From NCBI RefSeq assembly GCF_041154485.1, contig NZ_AP028669.1, forward strand, positions 2,728,001 through 2,792,000: 64,000 nucleotides of DNA, read 5' to 3'. A program made the translations under genes and the position numbers. The notes below the pieces were generated by a model. That model was not told where the DNA came from. It saw only the letters and a program-made list of their open reading frames with translations, and searched no databases. The DNA is from Variovorax sp. V93 (GTDB taxonomy: Bacteria; Pseudomonadota; Gammaproteobacteria; Burkholderiales; Burkholderiaceae_C). Below, piece after piece: positions 59,310 through 64,000 of the stretch. The number at the start of each line of letters is the position of its first letter. Positions within the stretch are counted from its first letter, which is position 1.

Positions 59310-60185
59310 TCAGGCATTTCGATGAGAGCGTGGGCGCAGGAGCCGGGTGAGCAATCCACCGTTCGGTCCGAACACGAGCGACAGCAGATAGGTCGCGCCC
59401 GCCACCAGAACGATCGCGGGCCCCGAGGGCCACTGCGCATGAAAGGACAGCAACAACCCGGCAAAGCCGGACAGCAGCGCCATGCCGGCTGCAACCAGCG
59501 CAAGGCTCCAGACTTCGGCGGCCCAGAAGCGCGCCGCGGTGGCCGGCAGCATCATCAAGCCGACCGCCATCAGCGTGCCCAGCGCCTGGAAGCCTGCCAC
59601 CAGGTTGGCGACGGTAAGAACCAGAAAGATGCCGTGCACCAGCGAGCCGGGCCCGCCCACATTGCGCAGGAAGCCCGGATCGAGGCATTCCACGAGCAGC
59701 GGCCGGTAGATGGCCGCCAGCACGACCAGCGTCGCGCTCGCGACGCCGGCCATCAGCATCAGCGCCGCGTCGTCCACGGCAAGGATGGTGCCGAAAAGCA
59801 TGTGCATCAGGTCGACGCTGCTGCCATGGGTCGACACCAGCAGCACACCCAGCGCGAGCGCGATCAGGTAGAAGGCCGCAAAGCTCGCATCTTCGCGCTG
59901 CGACGTCACGCGCGTGACGAAACCGGCCGCCAGCGCCACGGCGAGCGCCGCGAGGAAACCGCCTGCACTCATCGCCGCCAGCGAGAAGCCCGCAAACAGA
60001 AAGCCGAGCGCCGCGCCCGGAAGCAGCGCGTGCCCCATCGCGTCGCCCATCAGGCTCATGCGCCGCAACACCAGCAAGGTGCCGATCGGCGCGCTGCCCA
60101 GGCCGAGCGCCAGCGTGGCCACCAGCGCGCGGCGCATGAAGCCGTACTCCACGAAAGGCTGCACCAGCAAGGCCGCGGCGTTCAT
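59310..60185 (-). CDS. Metal ABC transporter permease (ZnuB-like)
   Basis: 291 residues with about eight membrane helices. Features of the family: MSLMGDAMGHALLPGAALGFL near 42-62, FGTILAVDDAAL near 130 and a short cytoplasmic tail. ATG at 60185 overlaps the ATPase stop (ATGA). The substrate is inferred as zinc or manganese from the ZnuA-like partner. Confidence 0.88.
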   Translation of the reverse strand: MNAAALLVQPFVEYGFMRRALVATLALGLGSAPIGTLLVLRRMSLMGDAMGHALLPGAALGFLFAGFSLAAMSAGGFLAALAVALAAGFVTRVTSQREDASFAAFYLIALALGVLLVSTHGSSVDLMHMLFGTILAVDDAALMLMAGVASATLVVLAAIYRPLLVECLDPGFLRNVGGPGSLVHGIFLVLTVANLVAGFQALGTLMAVGLMMLPATAARFWAAEVWSLALVAAGMALLSGFAGLLLSFHAQWPSGPAIVLVAGATYLLSLVFGPNGGLLTRLLRPRSHRNA

Positions 60186-60943
60186 GCCACGACCTCCCTG
60201 CACACGGGCGCATCCTCGTCCCACGCCTCGGCCATCTGGCGCGCGCGGAACAGGTTCCCGGCATGCAGCACTTCGGCCGTCGGCCCCCAGGCCACACAGC
60301 GCCGCGCCATGAGCAGGGTGCGGTCGAAGTGCAGGCGCACCTGCTCGAGGTCATGCAGCACGACGATGACGGTGCGTGCCTCTGTATGCCAGCGCGCAAC
60401 CACGGCCAGCAGGTCGGCGGTGGTACGTGCATCGATCGCGTTGAACGGTTCGTCCAGCAGGATCACCGACGCGTCCTGCAGCAGCACGCGCGCAAAGAGC
60501 ACGCGCTGGAACTGCCCTGCCGACAGCTCGGCGATGCCGCGGCGCTGGAAGCCGCCAAGGCCGACGGCCTCGAGCGCGGCTCCCACGGCATCGCGCTGCC
60601 GTGCGGCGATGCCCTTGACGCAGCCGAGCCGCCCCCAGTGCCCGAGCGCCACCAGGTCGAACACGCGGATCGGAAAGCTCCGGTCGATCTCGGCCTGCTG
60701 CGGCAGCCACGCGATGCGGTCGCGCGAGGCGCCGTCGAAGGAGACCCCGCCCTCGGCTGGCCGGATGCGTCCCATGATCGCGGCAAGGAGGCTGGTCTTG
60801 CCCGCACCGTTCGGCCCGACGATGGCGGTGAGCGAACTCGGCGTGAACTCCCCCGACAGGTGATGCACGGCCGGATGGCCGCGATAGGCCACCGTGAGGT
60901 TGTTCAACCGGATGGCAGGAGGAGGAATCGGCGTGCCGCTCAT
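60182..60943 (-). CDS. Metal ABC transporter ATP-binding protein (ZnuC-like)
   Basis: 253 residues. Walker A GPNGAGKTSLL near residue 43, Q-loop WLPQQAEIDRSFP near 80, signature LSAGQFQRVLFARVLLQD near 142 and Walker B VILLDEPFNAID near 162. ATG at 60943 overlaps the stop of the small upstream gene (ATGA). It is the second gene of the run. Confidence 0.9.
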   Translation of the reverse strand: MSGTPIPPPAIRLNNLTVAYRGHPAVHHLSGEFTPSSLTAIVGPNGAGKTSLLAAIMGRIRPAEGGVSFDGASRDRIAWLPQQAEIDRSFPIRVFDLVALGHWGRLGCVKGIAARQRDAVGAALEAVGLGGFQRRGIAELSAGQFQRVLFARVLLQDASVILLDEPFNAIDARTTADLLAVVARWHTEARTVIVVLHDLEQVRLHFDRTLLMARRCVAWGPTAEVLHAGNLFRARQMAEAWDEDAPVCREVVA

Positions 60944-61101
60944 TTCAGCGCCCAGCCGACAGCAAGCCACAGCGCCGCGGCCAGCATCAATGCGCCCGCC
61001 ACGCGCACCCATGCGCTGGCCATCAGCAGGCTCGGCGGGCTCGGCGGGCTTTGCGGCCAGGCATTGGGCGCAGCTTCGGTTCGGCGGGGCGGGTGTTCCA
61101 T
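60940..61101 (-). CDS. Small single-helix membrane protein heading the metal operon (53 aa)
   Basis: 53 residues: a Pro/Ser-rich cytoplasmic part and a C-terminal membrane helix (about 30-50). No family is known. ATG at 61101 is 11 bp from the Fur-like operator, and the stop overlaps the ATPase start, so it is the first gene of the operon. A small accessory subunit of the ABC transporter is a guess. Confidence 0.6.
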   Translation of the reverse strand: MEHPPRRTEAAPNAWPQSPPSPPSLLMASAWVRVAGALMLAAALWLAVGWALK

Positions 61102-61111
61102 GCCTTGACTA

Positions 61112-61139
61112 TATTGCAATTGAGAATGAATTCGCAATA
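61112..61139. promoter_or_regulatory. Fur-family-like operator for the metal operon
   Basis: The 28-bp site is an imperfect dyad: TATTGC at 61112-61117 and GCAATA at 61134-61139 are its ends, and inside it TGAGAAT (61121-61127) and ATTCGCA (61130-61136) form a 7-2-7 repeat with one mismatch, close to the Fur core. The operon contents suggest Zur or Fur, which cannot be told apart by eye. Confidence 0.5.
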
Positions 61140-61154
61140 ACAGAGAAAACCTTT

Positions 61155-61337
61155 GCGCCACAGGAGCGCGATCGGCGTTCCTTGAACATTCGACTGACGC
61201 GCAAGGGCAAGCAGATGGCCAGGAAGGCGTTCGATCAACACGGCCGCTGGATTGCCAGCCTGTTTCTCCATCTGTCCGTACAGGAGCGAAAGACGCTCGC
61301 CGGCCTGCTGCAAAAGGTGGCGGCACGCCGGCCATGA
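61155..61337 (+). pseudogene. C-terminal remnant of a MarR family regulator
   Basis: In the plus frame the 61 codons from 61155 to the TGA at 61335-61337 read APQERDRRSLNIRLTRKGK and so on, the wing and C-terminal helices of a MarR regulator (compare the usual DRRxxxxxLTxxG). The helix-turn-helix domain and any ATG are missing: upstream, the frame runs through the metal-operon promoter. The remnant ends 42 bp before the DUF6616 gene, so the intact locus was probably marR followed by that gene. Confidence 0.65.
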
Positions 61338-61379
61338 CCAGCGGCATCGCGCATCACAACCTCAAGCAAAGGAGCTCCC

Positions 61380-61709
61380 ATGTCCCACTACCTCGTTGAA
61401 CTCTATTCCCCCAAACCCGGCTGGCCGGCGCTGCAGCGCAGCCAATTCCTGGACGGAATCAAGGCGGGCATGGGCGGGCTGGGCGCGCTCGGCGTCGAAA
61501 TCCTGATGCTCGGCCAGACCGAACCGGGCATCGACCAGGCCAGCGGCCATCGCTTCCTTGGCATCTGGCGCTTTCCCGATGCCAAGGCCCGCGATGCCTT
61601 GCTGGCAGGCATCAAGGCGACGGGTTGGTACGAGCATTTCGAGCACGTGAATGCGGCCGGTGCCGGGGGCGACTTTTCAAGCCATCTGGCCGAGTTGGCG
61701 AATGCTTGA
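61380..61709 (+). CDS. DUF6616 family protein (109 aa)
   Basis: 109 residues, soluble. The whole length resembles the small DUF6616 proteins (MSHYLVELYSPKPGWPAL start, GHRFLGIWRFPDAKARDALL, then GWYEHFEHVNAAGA), with a ferredoxin-like alpha/beta fold expected. Function is unknown. A good ribosome site, AAAGGAG, lies before ATG at 61380. It now follows a marR remnant, so it may have lost its former control. Confidence 0.7.
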   Translation: MSHYLVELYSPKPGWPALQRSQFLDGIKAGMGGLGALGVEILMLGQTEPGIDQASGHRFLGIWRFPDAKARDALLAGIKATGWYEHFEHVNAAGAGGDFSSHLAELANA

Positions 61710-61742
61710 AGGCTGATCTTCCGGTGCATGCCAGGGAATAGC

Positions 61743-61764
61743 GACAGGGCTGCAGCGCCCTGTC
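61743..61764. terminator. Hairpin between convergent genes
   Basis: GACAGGGC (61743-61750) and GCCCTGTC (61757-61764) form a perfect 8-bp stem with a 6-nt loop between the DUF6616 and HxlR genes. The nearest T-run starts about 25 nt to the right on the plus strand, so strength as an intrinsic terminator is doubtful. Confidence 0.5.
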
Positions 61765-61783
61765 CTGTGCTGCCGCGCCCGAC

Positions 61784-62161
61784 TCAATCTTTTGGTGCGT
61801 GCGCCACGCAAGCCTTGGCCCACACTTCCAACCGATCGAGCAGCAAGACCAGCGACTGTCCGCGCGCCGACAGCGTGTAGCGAACCCCACGGGGAAAACT
61901 CGACAGGAGCTCGCGCGAAACCAGGCCTCGTTGTTCCAGGCCATCCAGGCGTTCGGTCAGCACCTTGGGCGTGATTCCGGCCAGGCACCCGACCAGTTCG
62001 CCATGGCGCTTGGGACCGGTCTGCAGATGCCAGAGGATCAGCGCGTTCCAGCGGTGCCCCAGGAAGGCCAGCCAGTCTTCGACCGGGCACTCGCTCGCGT
62101 GCTTGGCCGCAGGTGTGTCGATGCCGGCCGGAGCCGCCAGGTTCTCTGCAGTCCTATCCAT
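61784..62161 (-). CDS. HxlR family transcriptional regulator
   Basis: 125 residues. The winged helix has ALILWHLQTGPKRHGELVGCLAGITPKVLTERLDGLEQRGLV near 40-80, typical of HxlR. Cys residues near 26 (ECPVED) are conserved and often redox-active. ATG at 62161 precedes the conserved region; an ATG at 62200 would add 13 residues. It is divergent from the NTF2-like gene with a 65-bp gap, its likely target. Confidence 0.85.
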   Translation of the reverse strand: MDRTAENLAAPAGIDTPAAKHASECPVEDWLAFLGHRWNALILWHLQTGPKRHGELVGCLAGITPKVLTERLDGLEQRGLVSRELLSSFPRGVRYTLSARGQSLVLLLDRLEVWAKACVAHAPKD

Positions 62162-62226
62162 TTGGTGAGTACTGGATCCGCATGCTGTGATGGGCTCCAT
62201 CGTATTTCAGAGAGAGCCCGTCCGTC

Positions 62227-62616
62227 ATGTCCAAGGTCACGACCCCCGCCGCAATGAACGAAGCCTTTGCCCGCGCGTTCAACAGCCGGCATATCGACAA
62301 CCTGCTGTCGCTGTACGAACCGGATGCCGCCCTGCGCACCGATGCGTCCGCCCCGACATGCAGGGGAAAACCCGCCATCGCCGCGGAGTTCGGCAAGCTG
62401 CTGGAGATTCCGGGAGTGATGGTGTCCCGCAACAACTTCTGCGTGGAAGTGGACGGCCTTGCGCTGCTGCGCGCCGACTACAGCCTGAGCTCGCCGGAGG
62501 GAAAGACGATCCTCGCCGGCAGCTCGGCCGAGGTCGTGCGCCGGCAGGCGGATGGCTCGTGGCTCTACGTCATCGACCATGCGGCGGGTGCGAGCCTGCC
62601 GCGTGTTGAAGGCTGA
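62227..62616 (+). CDS. NTF2-like/SnoaL-type small protein
   Basis: 129 residues. The NTF2 fold is suggested by AFNSRHIDNLLSLYEPDAAL near 17-36 and the C-terminal DGSWLYVIDHAAG strand. Members include DUF4440 and YybH-type proteins, of mixed function. ATG at 62227 has AGAGAG upstream. It is probably controlled by the divergent HxlR regulator. Confidence 0.75.
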   Translation: MSKVTTPAAMNEAFARAFNSRHIDNLLSLYEPDAALRTDASAPTCRGKPAIAAEFGKLLEIPGVMVSRNNFCVEVDGLALLRADYSLSSPEGKTILAGSSAEVVRRQADGSWLYVIDHAAGASLPRVEG

Positions 62617-62633
62617 GCCGGTCTGCGCCTGCC

Positions 62634-63539
62634 CTACCGGCGGCAGGAGGCCGCGAAGAAATCGAGGATCTGCTCGCCCAGCACCTGCTCCCCGCTGTTG
62701 AAGTGCGCCATGACGGAAACGTGGTTGTGGTCCGCGACTGTCATGTGGCGCGGCGCGACACGACGCGCCTCCGCCACGCGATAGGCGAATTCGGTCGCAT
62801 AGACGTCGAGCAGCGGGTTCTCGTATTGCGCATTGACGACGAACACGGGCAACGCAAGGTGCGCCGCATGCGCCATGGGCGCCAGGGCCGGATAGCGGCT
62901 TGCGTCGTCACCGAAATACGCCCGCACGCCGGCCGCGTTGGGGTTTTCCGGCAAGGTGTCGGCGCGCAGCCGCGCGGACACCAGCACCAGGCAGCACACG
63001 TCGCGCCGCAGGTGGGCGAGCGCGGGATCGCAGGCAAAGGTCGCCGCGTGGGTGCCTCCGGCGGAATGGCCGATCAGGCAGATGCTGCGCGGATCGCCGC
63101 CGAAGCCGCGGATGTGCCCGGACACCCAGGCGCAGGCTGCGGCGACGTCCAGGGCACCTTGCGGATGCGGCGCCTCTGGCGCCAATCTGTACTCGACATT
63201 GACGCCCACGCACCCCTGGCGGGCGAACCAGGTCAGCACGTTGGCGTACATGGCCTCGTTGATGTCCTTGGCGCCACGGACGAAAGCGCCGCCGTGCACG
63301 AAGACCACCACGGGCGCGTCACGCGCAACTGCCGGACGATAGACGTCCAGCAGCTGGCGCGGGTGAAGTCCGTAGGAAAGTTCACGCGTGACGGCGACGC
63401 CATCGCGCGGTGCTGCCATCAACACAGGCAGGTAGGCGGCCTTGACCCGGTCGCCCGCGCTGCGGATGTCCTGCTGCCACATCGGGCCGACCTCCCGCAG
63501 CAGTTCCTCGATTGCGACGGGCCGGGGGATCGCGCGCAT
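62634..63539 (-). CDS. Alpha/beta hydrolase (HSL-like esterase)
   Basis: 301 residues. The oxyanion HGGAFVRG near 80 and the nucleophile GHSAGGTHA near 158 are those of hormone-sensitive-lipase-like esterases and kynurenine formamidases; the His is in DHNHVSVMAHF near 275. It follows the RidA gene by 6 bp on the same strand. The RidA and esterase pair suggests a small-molecule catabolic operon, but no substrate can be inferred. Confidence 0.85.
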   Translation of the reverse strand: MRAIPRPVAIEELLREVGPMWQQDIRSAGDRVKAAYLPVLMAAPRDGVAVTRELSYGLHPRQLLDVYRPAVARDAPVVVFVHGGAFVRGAKDINEAMYANVLTWFARQGCVGVNVEYRLAPEAPHPQGALDVAAACAWVSGHIRGFGGDPRSICLIGHSAGGTHAATFACDPALAHLRRDVCCLVLVSARLRADTLPENPNAAGVRAYFGDDASRYPALAPMAHAAHLALPVFVVNAQYENPLLDVYATEFAYRVAEARRVAPRHMTVADHNHVSVMAHFNSGEQVLGEQILDFFAASCRR

Positions 63540-63545
63540 GGCCGG

Positions 63546-63935
63546 TCAGTCCTGCCGGAAGGCCGAGGCCTCGACCTCGAAACACCAGTCCGGGTGTGCC
63601 AGCGCCGCGACCACCACCAGGGTCGAGGCCGGCCGCGCCGATCCAAGGTACATGCTGCGGATCGCATTGAGCCGGGGCAGGTCCGCCGCACGGGTGAGGT
63701 AGGTCGTCACCTTGACCAGGTGCGATGCGTCCATGCCGGCCGCCTGCAGCACCGCCACCAGATTCTTCCAGGCCTGGTCGGCCTGGGCCTCGAAGCCTTC
63801 CAGCAGACGACCTTCCGGGGTCACGCCGATCTGGCCCGCCACGTGAAGGCAAGTGCCCGGGCCATGGGTGGAGATGCCGTGGCTGTAGGCACCGGCAGGC
63901 GCTGCGACGTTGCCGGGAACGATGCGTTGGTGCAT
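63546..63935 (-). CDS. RidA/YjgF family protein
   Basis: 129 residues. The conserved core has HVAGQIGVTPEGRLLEGFEAQADQAWKNLVAVLQAAGM near 30-68 and RLNAIRSMYLG near 93; the catalytic Arg is expected in RPASTLVVVAAL. RidA hydrolyses reactive enamines. It is a different lineage from the RidA at 51736. The esterase follows after 6 bp. Confidence 0.85.
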   Translation of the reverse strand: MHQRIVPGNVAAPAGAYSHGISTHGPGTCLHVAGQIGVTPEGRLLEGFEAQADQAWKNLVAVLQAAGMDASHLVKVTTYLTRAADLPRLNAIRSMYLGSARPASTLVVVAALAHPDWCFEVEASAFRQD

Positions 63936-63942
63936 GGCAGCC

Positions 63943-64000
63943 TCAGTGCACGACGCTGTCGATCTCCGGGATGGCCGGGATCTCGACGCCGTACACGCCG
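63943..64000 (-). CDS. C-terminal 18 residues of an unidentified protein (5' end outside window)
   Basis: The last 58 bp on the minus strand read GVYGVEIPAIPEIDSVVH before TGA. This is too little to name a family. The gene lies 7 bp upstream of RidA on the same strand, so it probably belongs to the same operon. Confidence 0.5.
   Translation of the reverse strand, partial: GVYGVEIPAIPEIDSVVH

Overview
The window is about 64 kb of GC-rich, densely coded DNA with short gaps, many 4-bp stop/start overlaps (ATGA, GTGA) and no tRNA, rRNA, insertion sequence, phage or CRISPR. Gene families and order (pilE-pilV-pilW-pilX-pilY1-fimT, a DUF6502/DUF5666 pair, a TadA/hydrolase fusion, ccoNOQP-ccoGH-hemN) point to a betaproteobacterium of the Comamonadaceae, most likely Variovorax or a close relative. 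The genus is an inference from protein content; no marker gene is present.

Layout. (1) 1-6141: minor-pilin operon for type IV pili, entered inside pilE. (2) 6262-9442: DUF6502 protein, DUF5666 lipoprotein and an L,D-transpeptidase whose start abuts a perfect 12-bp inverted repeat. (3) 9439-25521: a low-oxygen island with a hemerythrin-like protein, two universal stress proteins, a fatty acid desaturase, a BON protein, phosphoketolase, and the complete cbb3 oxidase set (ccoN,O,Q,P,G,H,S,I) with hemN. Three perfect and two degenerate FNR/ANR boxes sit here, each 21-22 nt from a plausible -10 hexamer, the class II activator geometry. (4) 25540-31173: AraC regulator, aldo/keto reductase and the biotin genes bioA-bioF-bioD. 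(5) 31599-35455: DNA repair: a UdgX-type uracil-DNA glycosylase converging on an AlkB and DinG-like helicase pair behind a consensus LexA box. (6) 35596-42202: signalling cassette of a hybrid kinase with three receiver domains, CheR, CheB, a receiver-kinase and a lone receiver. (7) 42220-44155: a Pro/Tyr-rich secreted protein, a cyclase-FHA fusion and an unknown protein. (8) 44178-50598: LD-carboxypeptidase, TadA/hydrolase fusion, PaiB-like protein, ankyrin and GlcG-like proteins, and a two-component pair; tandem dyads before glcG look like the regulator's own sites. (9) 50660-53680: DUF72, RidA, RNA 2',3'-cyclic phosphodiesterase and intradiol dioxygenase genes. (10) 53613-61101: a seven-gene metal-uptake operon (small membrane protein, ABC transporter, CobW-type GTPase, TonB receptor, PepSY protein) behind a Fur-family-like operator, beside the C-terminal remnant of a MarR regulator. 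(11) 61380-64000: small accessory genes.

The clearest themes are regulatory: an oxygen-responsive regulon over about 15 kb, an SOS-controlled repair pair, a self-adjacent two-component target, and a metal operon whose promoter lies inside a broken regulator gene. All regulatory claims rest on sequence pattern and spacing read by eye.
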